Program-made: the position numbers and the translations under genes
Part shown: positions 9,080-20,674 of the stretch, one piece after another
Position numbering within the stretch: position 1 is the first letter of the stretch
How the letters are laid out: every line of letters begins with the position of its first letter
Notes under the pieces: generated by a model
Told to the model about the DNA's origin: nothing
The model's input: the letters and a program-made list of their open reading frames with translations, nothing else
Databases searched by the model: none
Origin: Spirosoma fluviale
Lineage (GTDB): Bacteria > Bacteroidota > Bacteroidia > Cytophagales > Spirosomataceae
Length of the DNA: 64,000 nucleotides
Direction: 5' to 3'
Assembly: GCA_945901025.1 (NCBI GenBank)
Contig: CAMDJW010000001.1
Span: 124,001-188,000, forward strand

Positions 9080-10203
9080 TGACAAAATCATCCAATGATA
9101 TATATTTTAAGCAACTAAATGGCATTAGGTTTATAGCCGTTTTGTTAGTTCTATTGGATCATTGGCTTGTACCTATTTTACCTATCCCTTTAGGCCATCT
9201 TGGTGTTGTCATATTTTTCGTCTTAAGTGGTTTTTTAATTACAAGAATTTTATTTTTAAATGCCGATGAAATTCAAAATACAAGGTCAAGCGCATGGCCT
9301 AAAATTCTTCGTTTTATCTATCGGAGATCTTTACGGATATTCCCAATTTACTTTATTTTGTTATTCATTGGGCTAATTTTTAATATATCTAATTTCAAGG
9401 AATTATGGCCATGGCTGATAAGCTATACTCCTAATTTTTATATTATGATCAAGGGTCAATGGTTAGGCACTTGGGATCATTTGTGGTCTTTAGCTGTTGA
9501 AGAGCAATATTATTTAATCTTCCCTTATTTTATTTTATTTTTTAATAAAAAAACATATTTGCGGCTGTTCATCATTATGATATGTCTGGGTATCTTATCG
9601 AGAATGATTTTTTATGTTATAGTTCCACACGACGCGATAGAAAAATATTGGATGTTTTCCTATGTAAATCCTTTAAGCGCAATTGATTGTTTTGGTATGG
9701 GAGGTTTAATGGCTTATTTTTATCATTATGATTATAATTATTTATATAAAATAGCTGAAAAGAAAAATTTATTGCCAATCTCTCTATCTGCAGTATTTAT
9801 CTCATTACTTTTATCTAATTATTCTGTATACACCTATGATAATATATGGTTTAGTGTTTTGGAAAGATCAATTTCAGTCATATTTGCTTATTTTTTAATA
9901 ATGAATGCCTTAATGGAAAGAAAAAATTATTTGGGTCAGTTATTAGAAAATAAAGTAGTTATTTACTTGGGTTCTATTTCATATGGCATTTATTTATACC
10001 ATAACTTGGTGTTTAATTATTATCACCTTAATGGAAATACAATTTGGGGATTTATGTCAAAAAATTTCACTTATTTGAACTCACTAAATTCAGAATCAAT
10101 TATATTAAAATTTGCAATAAATTTTATATTACTAATCGGCATAGCAAGCTTTTCTTGGTTCTATATTGAGAAACCAATTAACAGATTTAAAAACAGATTA
10201 TAA
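9079..10203 (+). CDS. Acyltransferase family 3 (OafA/YrhL-like) membrane protein
   Basis: An integral inner-membrane acyltransferase of 374 residues with about ten hydrophobic helices. The N-terminal signature NGIRFIAVLLVLLDHW supplies the expected conserved His28, followed by GVVIFFVLSGFLI and the SLAVEEQYYL motif near residue 140; the C-terminus has GIYLYHN and the final WFYIEKPI stretch. Such enzymes acetylate or succinylate surface glycans or lipids; the acceptor here is unknown. It is coupled by TAATG to both the upstream OmpA gene and the downstream glycosyltransferase, suggesting a shared job in envelope decoration. Confidence 0.92.
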   Translation: MTKSSNDIYFKQLNGIRFIAVLLVLLDHWLVPILPIPLGHLGVVIFFVLSGFLITRILFLNADEIQNTRSSAWPKILRFIYRRSLRIFPIYFILLFIGLIFNISNFKELWPWLISYTPNFYIMIKGQWLGTWDHLWSLAVEEQYYLIFPYFILFFNKKTYLRLFIIMICLGILSRMIFYVIVPHDAIEKYWMFSYVNPLSAIDCFGMGGLMAYFYHYDYNYLYKIAEKKNLLPISLSAVFISLLLSNYSVYTYDNIWFSVLERSISVIFAYFLIMNALMERKNYLGQLLENKVVIYLGSISYGIYLYHNLVFNYYHLNGNTIWGFMSKNFTYLNSLNSESIILKFAINFILLIGIASFSWFYIEKPINRFKNRL

Positions 10204-10952
10204 TGCTCAATAAATTGGACTTAGTACTTGTAATCCCTGCCTATAATGAGGAAGGGTGCATTGAAAATGTTATTGATTTATGGACTTTAGGAATATCCAA
10301 TATTTTAAAAAATGAAAATTTTAAAATAATAGTTATTAACGATGGTTCGAAAGATAATACAGGTGCTATATTAGATGAAATTGCGTCAACGAATAAATAT
10401 TTAATTGCCAAGCATCAACTTAATGGAGGCCATGGTAATGCCGTTGTTAATGGCTATAAATTGGCAGTAGAAATGAATCCTGATTTTATATTTCAGACAG
10501 ATTCAGATGATCAATTTATCCCTGAAGATTTTAGGCATTTTTGGGATTTAAAAGATCAATCAGATTTTATATTAGGATTTAGGCAAATTCGCCATGATGA
10601 CCCTTTTCGCCTACTCATTACTAAAATATTGAAATTCTCTTTGTTGACTATATATGGAACCTATATAAATGATGCAAACATTCCATTTAGGCTATTTAAA
10701 ACAACATTCTTGAGAAAACTATTATCTGTTCTTCCTAATCCAATCCCATTTGCACCCAACATATTTTTGTCAGTTTTAGCTAAAAAAACAAATCAAAAAC
10801 TCTTTAATATTCCGGTTATTCACAAGGAAAGAGAAACAGGAGAAGTTTCGATCAGGCACATGAAATTATTAAAGGTTTGTTGGCAGAGTTTGAAAGAATT
10901 AATATTGTTTAGGATTAACCTTAATCAATATATCACCCAAATATTAAAATAA
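10203..10952 (+). CDS. Family 2 glycosyltransferase (polyprenyl-phosphate type)
   Basis: A 249-residue cytoplasmic GT-A enzyme. PAYNEEG near residue 13, VINDGSKDNT, LNGGHGNAV and the metal-binding TDSDDQF near residue 100 place it with dolichol-phosphate-mannose-synthase-like enzymes, which load a sugar on a polyprenyl phosphate carrier. The C-terminal membrane helices found in DPM-type fusions are absent. Coupled by TAATG to the acyltransferase gene, and followed by a strong terminator hairpin. The sugar and acceptor cannot be read from sequence. Confidence 0.9.
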   Translation: MLNKLDLVLVIPAYNEEGCIENVIDLWTLGISNILKNENFKIIVINDGSKDNTGAILDEIASTNKYLIAKHQLNGGHGNAVVNGYKLAVEMNPDFIFQTDSDDQFIPEDFRHFWDLKDQSDFILGFRQIRHDDPFRLLITKILKFSLLTIYGTYINDANIPFRLFKTTFLRKLLSVLPNPIPFAPNIFLSVLAKKTNQKLFNIPVIHKERETGEVSIRHMKLLKVCWQSLKELILFRINLNQYITQILK

Positions 10953-10954
10953 AA

Positions 10955-10993
10955 AAAGGCTCATTTTAGCATATTACACTAAAATGAGCCTTT
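10955..10993. terminator. Bidirectional intrinsic terminator between GT2 and katG
   Basis: A perfect 15-bp inverted repeat, AAAGGCTCATTTTAG at 10955-10969 and its complement at 10979-10993, with a 9-nt loop. A-runs on the left and T-runs on the right make it usable by both converging transcripts, the plus-strand GT2 unit and katG on the minus strand. Confidence 0.9.
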
Positions 10994-11009
10994 AAAATCA
11001 AATATCAAT

Positions 11010-13250
<2,241 letters not shown>

Positions 13251-13304
13251 TCAAAGTGTTTTTTAACAATTAGATTCAAATATCAAGACAATTTTTGTAT
13301 AAAT

Positions 13305-13336
13305 CAAATCTATATTTATTATATTAGTATAACAAA
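13305..13336 (-). promoter_or_regulatory. Candidate Bacteroidota-type promoter of katG
   Basis: On the minus strand TTTG (13336-13333) is followed after 20 nt by TAGATTTG (13312-13305), matching the -33 TTTG / -7 TAnnTTTG promoter with ideal spacing. Transcription would begin near 13300, about 70 nt before the katG ATG. The -33 box lies only 12 nt from the oxyR start, so one bound OxyR could act on both genes. Confidence 0.5.
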
Positions 13337-13347
13337 TATCTATAATA

Positions 13348-14274
13348 ATGACTATCACTCAATTAGAATACATTGTAGCTTTAAATGAATATAAAAGTTT
13401 TTCAAAAGCCGCTAAGTTTTGCTGTGTCACACAGCCAAGTTTAAGTATGCAAATTCAAAAATTAGAAGAAGAACTTAATTTGATCATATTTAATCGGAAA
13501 ATTAAACCAATCAAACCTACTACGGAAGGATTACAAATAATAAATGCTGCCAGAAAAATTATCCAAGAAAAAAAATCAATTCAAATTTTTGCACAAGGCT
13601 ATCATAAGGATGTAATTGGGGAGGTATCGATAGGTATTATACCAACAATCGCCCCCTACTTGATTCCGAAATTTCTTTCTTCATTTCAAACAAAATTCCC
13701 TAACCTAAAACTTAATATTTTTGAAACGACTACTGAAAATATCTATAATGCAATTAATGAGGGAAAATTAGACATTGGTATTTTGGTTCCCATAACAAAT
13801 CAAGAAATGCCCTGCATACCATTATTTTTTGAAGAGTTATTTTTATTTTCAAATGTATTATTGAAAAACGGAGAGTTAGATCAAAACATTATCCCAGAAA
13901 AATTATGGATTCTTGAAGAAGGGCATTGTTTAAGTAACCAGATTGCTTCTATATGCAATCTAAGAAATAAATCAAATTCAGATACTCAAATAGTTTATAA
14001 AACAGGAAGTCTAGAAACGATGTTAAGATTAGCAGAAAATGGAATGGGTCAAACAATTATTCCGCATATGATGGTCGATTATGTCAATGAAACAGTTAAA
14101 AAGAAGATATTCAAAATACCTTTTAATACACCTGTTAGAGAAATTGCATTAATTTATTCAGAAAATTATAATAGGAAAGGTGTAATTGATGCCCTCAAAG
14201 ATGAGATTATTTCTGTAATTCCAAAAGAATGGATAAACGCTAAGAATAAATATATAATACCATTAAATATTTAA
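13348..14274 (+). CDS. oxyR: LysR-family peroxide sensor, OxyR-like
   Basis: A 308-residue LysR regulator: N-terminal winged helix-turn-helix (about 1-60) and a C-terminal sensor domain (about 90-300). Within EEGHCLSNQIASIC, Cys194 and Cys203 sit nine residues apart, the same spacing as the redox pair Cys199/Cys208 of E. coli OxyR (DGHCLRDQAMGFC). Cys25-Cys26 in the DNA-binding helix are unusual. Divergent from katG, its expected target. The 3' end overlaps the convergent UMF1 transporter gene by 12 nt. Confidence 0.95.
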   Translation: MTITQLEYIVALNEYKSFSKAAKFCCVTQPSLSMQIQKLEEELNLIIFNRKIKPIKPTTEGLQIINAARKIIQEKKSIQIFAQGYHKDVIGEVSIGIIPTIAPYLIPKFLSSFQTKFPNLKLNIFETTTENIYNAINEGKLDIGILVPITNQEMPCIPLFFEELFLFSNVLLKNGELDQNIIPEKLWILEEGHCLSNQIASICNLRNKSNSDTQIVYKTGSLETMLRLAENGMGQTIIPHMMVDYVNETVKKKIFKIPFNTPVREIALIYSENYNRKGVIDALKDEIISVIPKEWINAKNKYIIPLNI

Positions 14275-15570
14275 TTTATTAGTTTTTAATAATCTAAATA
14301 AAATAAATAAACTAGCGATAAAGAACAAAGTTAAGACCAAAATACCTACCCTCATATTCCCTGTTATTTGAATAATAATGCCAAACAAAAATGTACCCAG
14401 TACAGTACTTAGTCGATCGCATACATCATAAAAACTAAAGTATGAAGCTAAATCTTTTTCATCAATGGGGCATAATTTAGCATAACTAGCTCTACTATTA
14501 CTTTGTATTCCTCCCATGACAAATCCAATGAACATAGCTAAAATGTAAAACTGAATTTGACCGTACACGAAATAGGCAAAACAGCAAATTAATATCCATA
14601 TGGTTATAATTATAATTAACGCTAAAATGTTACCTATTTTTTTAGAAATATAAGAACAAATAAAGGCTCCTGGGATAGCTACTAATTGGATTAAAAGAAT
14701 TGTAATGATGAGTGCGTCCGTTGGCAAATGTAATTCTTGACTTCCAAATAAAGCACCTAAGTACATAACTGTTTGAGCTCCAAGATTGTACATGAAAAAT
14801 GATATTAAGAACAATTTTACAGAGCCTAAACCGCGTATTTTAAAAAAAACATTTCTCAATTCTGTAAATCCCCCGGTTAAATAGCTACTATTTAATTTAA
14901 TGGATTTTTGATTGTCAGGTAAATAATGTAGGGGTATCTGGGCAAACAATAACCACCATATGCCAACGGACAAGAATGAAATTCTACTGGCTAATTCGCT
15001 TGAAATGTTACCATATAATCCTGGCATCAATAGCATAGATAAGTTTTGTAACAATAATATGACACTACCAATATAACCCAAGGCAAACCCCTTTGCACTT
15101 AGTTGGTCATATTCATCTTTGGTAGCTATTTCTGGTAAAAAACTGTTGTAAAAAACGATACTCCCGCCCCAACCGATAATTGAAAATAAAAAACCTAATG
15201 TACCCACCCAGTAACTTCCTTTGGTGAAGAAAAACAAACCAATGCAACTGAAAGAACCTAAATAGCAAAAAAAACGCATAAAGGCCTTTTTATTACCTAA
15301 ATAGTCTGCAATTCCTGAAACAATAGGCACTAATACTGCTAATATTAAAAATGCAAAAGATATAGTGTAGGAATAAACTACCGTATTGGGCAATAAAATA
15401 GTACCCAAAATAGGGAGTAAATTAGGCGTAATTGATCCCAATACTACAGCAGCTATTGGGAAATAAATTGGAAAAATAGCCGAAGTGATGGTTAATGAAT
15501 GTACAGAATTAGCCCAATCATAGAAAGCCCAAGCATTTTGAATTTTTTTATTACTATGTAATTTTCCCAT
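14263..15570 (-). CDS. UMF1-family MFS transporter
   Basis: A 435-residue membrane protein with about 12 helices. The N-terminal NAWAFYDWANSVHSLTI is the signature of the UMF1 (Atg22-like) MFS family; PIVSGIADYLGNKKAFM is the cytoplasmic loop 2-3 motif. Members are widespread in Bacteroidota and their substrates are not known. The start overlaps the parC stop in the sequence TAATG, so it is the translationally coupled last gene of the FAD dehydrogenase-Nudix-parC-UMF1 unit. Confidence 0.92.
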   Translation of the reverse strand: MGKLHSNKKIQNAWAFYDWANSVHSLTITSAIFPIYFPIAAVVLGSITPNLLPILGTILLPNTVVYSYTISFAFLILAVLVPIVSGIADYLGNKKAFMRFFCYLGSFSCIGLFFFTKGSYWVGTLGFLFSIIGWGGSIVFYNSFLPEIATKDEYDQLSAKGFALGYIGSVILLLQNLSMLLMPGLYGNISSELASRISFLSVGIWWLLFAQIPLHYLPDNQKSIKLNSSYLTGGFTELRNVFFKIRGLGSVKLFLISFFMYNLGAQTVMYLGALFGSQELHLPTDALIITILLIQLVAIPGAFICSYISKKIGNILALIIIITIWILICCFAYFVYGQIQFYILAMFIGFVMGGIQSNSRASYAKLCPIDEKDLASYFSFYDVCDRLSTVLGTFLFGIIIQITGNMRVGILVLTLFFIASLFILFRLLKTNKLNI

Positions 15571-18476
15571 TAAAACAGACCCAATTGATCCCCTTTATTT
15601 AAGTCACTATTTGAATTTTCATCAGGCTTTGATTTGATCGTCATAGGAACGTCTGTTTCATTATTGCTGGTATTTATATCAAACGGTATGTCGTCTGTAT
15701 TAATATTTTTAGATAAGGGTTCAATTTCCTCGTCTTTTAAAACAATGGTTTCACTTATATCTAAATCCTCTCTATCAATAGATTCCAGGTTAACTATTTC
15801 TAATGGGATTTCATCTTTTTCCTGTTTTATTACTTCATTGCCCTTTATAGATACATCTTTTATTGCTTCAGTATTTTCATAAGTAACTGAATTCAAGATA
15901 TTTATATTATTTTCTGAATCGGAATCATTATCATCATCTGTATTTATGGAATTATTTAATGTTTCCGGTTCAGATACTATGATTTCCGTAGAATCTATTT
16001 CTTCAGTTTCCAAAAATTGAATATCAGCAATTTTGGTAAAATTCAATTTACTCCCAATGGCCTTCCACCCTCTTACTTCTACAATACTGACAATAGGTAT
16101 TATACTTGTTTCGATTACTTTTCCATCAGGCTTGTGCTTAATTTGAACATTCGGCGAATAATTATCAGTAACATTTAATAATTTAGAATTTTTCGAATCT
16201 GTAATAAATAAAAACTTTTTATCTATTGTGGTCGTTTCTAATTTGAATCGTTTGATGTAATTAGATTTATTTATTCCATCAAAATAGACTGCAGAAATGA
16301 TACTTTTACTATTAAAACGTTTTAAATATAAAATTTCGTCTGCTTGATATCGATTTGTTAATTCGAAATTGGTTAGCTCATAATTTCCATTGGCATAAAT
16401 AGCTATAATTAAATCATTAGGTTCAAAATTGCCTATATGATGTCCATGCTGATCTCTATTTAATCTACCTATTGTCGGATCATACCAAATATCCACACCT
16501 CCTAATGTTGAAATACCCGCCGACTTTTGAATAATTTTTCTAGCAGGATATTTAGTTAACATATTTCCTAATGATTCCCTTCCTTTAATAGCTAACTTGG
16601 CAAAGTCATAATCAAATTGTTTTATTTTTGCTGTACAGTTGGCCGTCAAACTAATTTGTATAATCTCTGCTTCCCCATTTTCATTCGCTGAAAAATAAGT
16701 AATTTTTGATTTGGAATGATTGCCAACCAATTTATATTCTCTATCCCGGGTAATCGAAGTAACTTTAAATCTTTTAACGTAGGTTATTCCTGTCTTGCCA
16801 TCTGCATAACAAATATTGAAAACTTTTCGGTCATCATTTTTCTTGAATACACAGCAATAAAGGATATCCTTGCCAACAAACACTTTTTCTTGGACTTTCG
16901 TTACGATACACGTTCCATCTAGTCGAATAACAATTATATCATCTATATCTGAGCAGTCCATCACAAATTCATCTTTTTTAAGACTATATCCGATAAAACC
17001 ATCCAATTTATTTACATATAATTTTTGATTCGCAGCAGCCACTACAGTAGCCGATATGGTATTGAAATTAGTTATTTCAGTTTTACGCTCTTTGCCTTTC
17101 CCGTATTTTTGTAATAGATTTTTAAAATAATCAATCGCGTACCTAATTAAATTTGCTAGATTTTCCTCTACCTCTTTAAGTTCTTCTTCTAATCGACGCA
17201 TAGACTCATCCGCCTTGAAACTGTCGAATTTGGAAATTCTTTTAATCCGGATTTCTAATAATCTTAAAATATCTTCTTCCGTTATTTCTCTATAAAAATC
17301 CTTTTTAAACGGATTTAAACCTTCATCTACTGTAGAAATTACCAACTCAAATGTTTCACACTCTTCAATCTTACGGTATATACGGTTTTCAATAAAGATT
17401 TTTTCAAGCGAGCTAAATAGAAGTTTTTCCATTAGTTCACTCTTTCTAATCTCTAACTCTTCCCTTAATAATTCAACGGTTTGGTTGGTACTGACCCTTA
17501 ATATTTCAGCAATACCCACGAAATGTGGTTTATCTTGAATAATGACGCAACCATTGGGTGAAATGGATATTTCACAATCCGTAAATGCATATAATGCGTC
17601 AATGGTAACATCAGGGGAAATACCTGGAGCTAATTGTACCTGAATTTCAACATCCTTTGCGGTATTATCAATTACCTTTTTAATTTTTATTTTTCCTGAA
17701 TCATTCGCTTTAATGATTGAGTCAATTAATGATGTGGTTGTTGTACTAAAAGGAATTTCTTTAATGAGTAACGTTTTTTTATCAAACTCCTCTATTCGAG
17801 CCCTTATTCTAATTTTCCCTCCTCTTAATCCATCATTATATGAACTTGCATCCATCATTCCCCCTGTCAAAAAATCAGGGAATAAATTCACTTTTTTATT
17901 AGAAAGTAAATCAATTGAAGCCTGTAATAATTCACAGAAATTATGAGGCATAATTTTTGTGGCCAGTCCTACGGCAATTCCTTCTACACCTTGCGCCAAT
18001 AATAATGGGAACTTAATCGGCAAAGTAATAGGCTCCTTTTTCCGTCCATCATATGACAATTGCCAGTGCGTTGTCTGATTATTAAAAACCACATCATTAG
18101 CGAATTTTGATAGCCTTACCTCAATATATCGGGCTGCTGCTGCACTATCGCCTGTTCTAACATCTCCCCAATTACCCTGACAATCAAATAATAATTCTTT
18201 TTGGCCCAAATTAACAATAGCATCATTAATGGATGCATCCCCATGAGGATGATATTGCATAGTTTGTCCAATAACATTAGCTACTTTATTAAATCGACCA
18301 TCATCCATTTCATTTAGCGCATGTAAAATACGTCTTTGAACTGGTTTTAATCCATCTTCTATGGCCGGTACTGCCCTTTCTAAAATAACATAAGAAGCAT
18401 ATTCCAAGAACCAATTTTCATACATCCCCGCAACCGCTATTTGATCCTGCAAAGCACCTTCTAATGAATCATTCAT
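15570..18476 (-). CDS. parC: DNA topoisomerase IV subunit A, with acidic tail
   Basis: Breaks and rejoins DNA as the A subunit of topoisomerase IV, for decatenation. The 968 residues start with the winged-helix/tower core: KPVQRRIL, QYHPHGD, GNWGD and AARYIEVRLS with the catalytic Tyr117. A coiled-coil stretch lies near 440-480, then a six-bladed-propeller-like C-terminal domain (about 510-820). The final 144 residues or so are rich in Asp, Glu, Ser and Asn, predicted disordered, and end exactly in DQLGLF. QLGLF fits the consensus for beta-sliding-clamp binding. The partner parE is about 20 kb away rather than adjacent. Gap to the upstream Nudix gene is 3 nt. Confidence 0.95.
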   Translation of the reverse strand: MNDSLEGALQDQIAVAGMYENWFLEYASYVILERAVPAIEDGLKPVQRRILHALNEMDDGRFNKVANVIGQTMQYHPHGDASINDAIVNLGQKELLFDCQGNWGDVRTGDSAAAARYIEVRLSKFANDVVFNNQTTHWQLSYDGRKKEPITLPIKFPLLLAQGVEGIAVGLATKIMPHNFCELLQASIDLLSNKKVNLFPDFLTGGMMDASSYNDGLRGGKIRIRARIEEFDKKTLLIKEIPFSTTTTSLIDSIIKANDSGKIKIKKVIDNTAKDVEIQVQLAPGISPDVTIDALYAFTDCEISISPNGCVIIQDKPHFVGIAEILRVSTNQTVELLREELEIRKSELMEKLLFSSLEKIFIENRIYRKIEECETFELVISTVDEGLNPFKKDFYREITEEDILRLLEIRIKRISKFDSFKADESMRRLEEELKEVEENLANLIRYAIDYFKNLLQKYGKGKERKTEITNFNTISATVVAAANQKLYVNKLDGFIGYSLKKDEFVMDCSDIDDIIVIRLDGTCIVTKVQEKVFVGKDILYCCVFKKNDDRKVFNICYADGKTGITYVKRFKVTSITRDREYKLVGNHSKSKITYFSANENGEAEIIQISLTANCTAKIKQFDYDFAKLAIKGRESLGNMLTKYPARKIIQKSAGISTLGGVDIWYDPTIGRLNRDQHGHHIGNFEPNDLIIAIYANGNYELTNFELTNRYQADEILYLKRFNSKSIISAVYFDGINKSNYIKRFKLETTTIDKKFLFITDSKNSKLLNVTDNYSPNVQIKHKPDGKVIETSIIPIVSIVEVRGWKAIGSKLNFTKIADIQFLETEEIDSTEIIVSEPETLNNSINTDDDNDSDSENNINILNSVTYENTEAIKDVSIKGNEVIKQEKDEIPLEIVNLESIDREDLDISETIVLKDEEIEPLSKNINTDDIPFDINTSNNETDVPMTIKSKPDENSNSDLNKGDQLGLF

Positions 18477-18479
18477 ATA

Positions 18480-19061
18480 TTAATCTAAATTTATTTTAGT
18501 ATTACTTCTTAGAAACAACTGATATAAAATTATGGCAGTAGCTCCCCAAATTTCTTTACCATCATTCAAAAACAAAGGTGAAATCACTTTATTTTCTAAA
18601 ATTTTTAACTCATGAAAAGTTAAAATATTGGAATCTTTAAACAACGAAATTGGTATTTCAAAAATACAATTTATTTCTCTTTTATTTAAAGTAAAAATTG
18701 GCTTTTCGGTAACAATTGTATAAAATGGTTGAACCCAATGGTTTGAAACATGTATCCACTGTGGAGATAAAGGAAATAATAGATCAGATTCTATTCGAAC
18801 ACCTATTTCTTCATATACTTCCCTTAACGCCGTATCCTTAAGGTTTTCATCTCCCTCGTCCATCTTTCCTCCAGGCAATGCGATTTGACCACTGTGATGA
18901 CCATTATAAGTATTGCGTTCAATTAAATATATTACGCTCTCTTCAGTATTACTTTTATAAATAATGGCTAAAACAGCCGCTTTTATAGCGTTATTTTTAA
19001 TCGTTAAGTCCTGTGAAATTTTATCATTTAAAAACCACAAAGAATCTAATTCTTGATGCAT
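18480..19061 (-). CDS. Nudix hydrolase, CoA pyrophosphatase type
   Basis: A 193-residue hydrolase with the Nudix box at about 65-87 (GGKMDEGDE ... REVYEEIGV). The preceding HHSGQIALPGG and the box spacing are those of the NUDT7/YeaB-like CoA pyrophosphatases, which cut CoA and its derivatives to 3',5'-ADP and phosphopantetheine, perhaps to remove oxidised CoA. The substrate is an inference from the subfamily. Lies between the FAD dehydrogenase and parC genes with 3-nt gaps on both sides, so it is cotranscribed. Confidence 0.9.
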   Translation of the reverse strand: MHQELDSLWFLNDKISQDLTIKNNAIKAAVLAIIYKSNTEESVIYLIERNTYNGHHSGQIALPGGKMDEGDENLKDTALREVYEEIGVRIESDLLFPLSPQWIHVSNHWVQPFYTIVTEKPIFTLNKREINCIFEIPISLFKDSNILTFHELKILENKVISPLFLNDGKEIWGATAIILYQLFLRSNTKINLD

Positions 19062-19064
19062 GTT

Positions 19065-20633
19065 TTATTTAAATTTTTGAGCTATCGCAATGGCACAATT
19101 AATACCATCTAGAGCTGCAGACATGATACCCCCAGCAAAACCACCTCCTTCCCCACAAGGATACAAATTGTTAATTTCAATATGTTCTAAAGATTCAGGA
19201 TCTCTTGGTATTTTAACAGGAGAAGAAGTTCTACTTTCCAAACCAATCAATTGGCCTATATGACTAGAAAATCCAGGTATTTTTCGGTTAAACTCTTTAA
19301 GACCCATAGATAAAGGTTCTGAAATGAAGTCAGGCAGAAATTCTCGAATATCCCCAGAAATTAAACCAGGAATATATGAGGTATCTAATACTTCATTACT
19401 GGCTCTACCTGTTAAAAAATCACTGGTTAGTTGGGACACCGCCTTTTGTGTTCCACCAGATAATCCATTCGCTTTATTCTCCAATTCTTCTTGGAATTGC
19501 ATACCTGCTAATGGTCCATGGTTTGAATATGAAGAAAGATCTGAAGGTAAAATACTAACAACAATACCTGAATTTGCAAATTTAGAATCTCGCCTTGAAG
19601 GAGACATGCCATTAACAACTACTTGATTTTGATTTGTCGCTGAAGGTACTATAAATCCTCCAGGACACATGCAAAATGAAAATACACCTCTTTCACCGCC
19701 ATTAAAATTCGTCTTAGCAACTAAACTAAATGAAGCGGGAGGTAAATAGGATGGCCGATCGCTGAATTTATATTGACTTTTATCTATAAAACTTTGCAAA
19801 TGCTCAATTCTGACACCAAGAGCAAATGATTTGGATTCAATAAAAATATTCTTTGATTGCAAGAGCGTGAATATATCTCTCGCAGAATGACCGGTAGCTA
19901 ATAAGGTTGCCTCACCTAAAAAATCATCCTTTAAATTAGTTTGACAACCAATGATCGATTTGTTTCGAATGAGTAAATCGGTTACTCGATGTTCAAAATG
20001 AAACTCCCCACCTGCTTCCATTATGGCATTTCGCATGGATGAAATAATCTGAGGTAATTTATTTGTACCTATATGTGGATGGGCTTCATATAAAATATTT
20101 TTGTCAGCACCATAACTGACAAATTTCTTAAGAACATAATTTATATCACCTCTTTTTTTACTACGAGTATATAATTTTCCATCTGAATAAGTTCCTGCCC
20201 CACCTTCTCCAAAACAGTAATTGCTATCAGAATCGACAATATTAAATCTATTAATGGCTGCTATATCACGCCTTCTATCACGAACATTTTTTCCTCTTTC
20301 TAAAATGATAGGTTTATATCCTAATTCAATTAATTTAAGAGACGCAAATAACCCAGCAGGACCACTTCCGATGACAATGACTCTTTTACTATTCTTCTTT
20401 AATTTAGGTAAAACAGATGTAAGCTCTAACGAAAAATCATGATCTTTACTATATAAGCCAATTTTAACAAGTGCCTTTATATTTTTGTTTCTAGCATCTA
20501 ATGAAATCTTTTCAATTCGATATTGAATATTATTCAATAGATTTACACCCAATTCTGACAATAAGAATTGATGTAATTGTTCTTGTGAATAAGCAATCGA
20601 TGGACTAATTACAAAATCTCTACTTTCTAACAT
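19065..20633 (-). CDS. FAD-dependent dehydrogenase (COG2509-like)
   Basis: A 522-residue flavoprotein. An N-terminal alpha/beta domain (about 1-80) precedes a Rossmann FAD motif (VIVIGSGPAGLFAS, GSGPAG at 89-94) and a second FAD segment (ERGKNVRDR); the C-terminus closes with LYPCGEGGGFAGGIMSAALDG, typical of this uncharacterised family. A Cys-containing loop SFCMCPGG sits near 325. The reaction is unknown. First gene of the unit leading to Nudix, parC and UMF1. A TATTTTTG box on the minus strand at 20655-20648 may be its -7 element. Confidence 0.88.
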   Translation of the reverse strand: MLESRDFVISPSIAYSQEQLHQFLLSELGVNLLNNIQYRIEKISLDARNKNIKALVKIGLYSKDHDFSLELTSVLPKLKKNSKRVIVIGSGPAGLFASLKLIELGYKPIILERGKNVRDRRRDIAAINRFNIVDSDSNYCFGEGGAGTYSDGKLYTRSKKRGDINYVLKKFVSYGADKNILYEAHPHIGTNKLPQIISSMRNAIMEAGGEFHFEHRVTDLLIRNKSIIGCQTNLKDDFLGEATLLATGHSARDIFTLLQSKNIFIESKSFALGVRIEHLQSFIDKSQYKFSDRPSYLPPASFSLVAKTNFNGGERGVFSFCMCPGGFIVPSATNQNQVVVNGMSPSRRDSKFANSGIVVSILPSDLSSYSNHGPLAGMQFQEELENKANGLSGGTQKAVSQLTSDFLTGRASNEVLDTSYIPGLISGDIREFLPDFISEPLSMGLKEFNRKIPGFSSHIGQLIGLESRTSSPVKIPRDPESLEHIEINNLYPCGEGGGFAGGIMSAALDGINCAIAIAQKFK

Positions 20634-20674
20634 AATTAAAATTTGTTCAAAAATACAAATACATTTTTATACTA

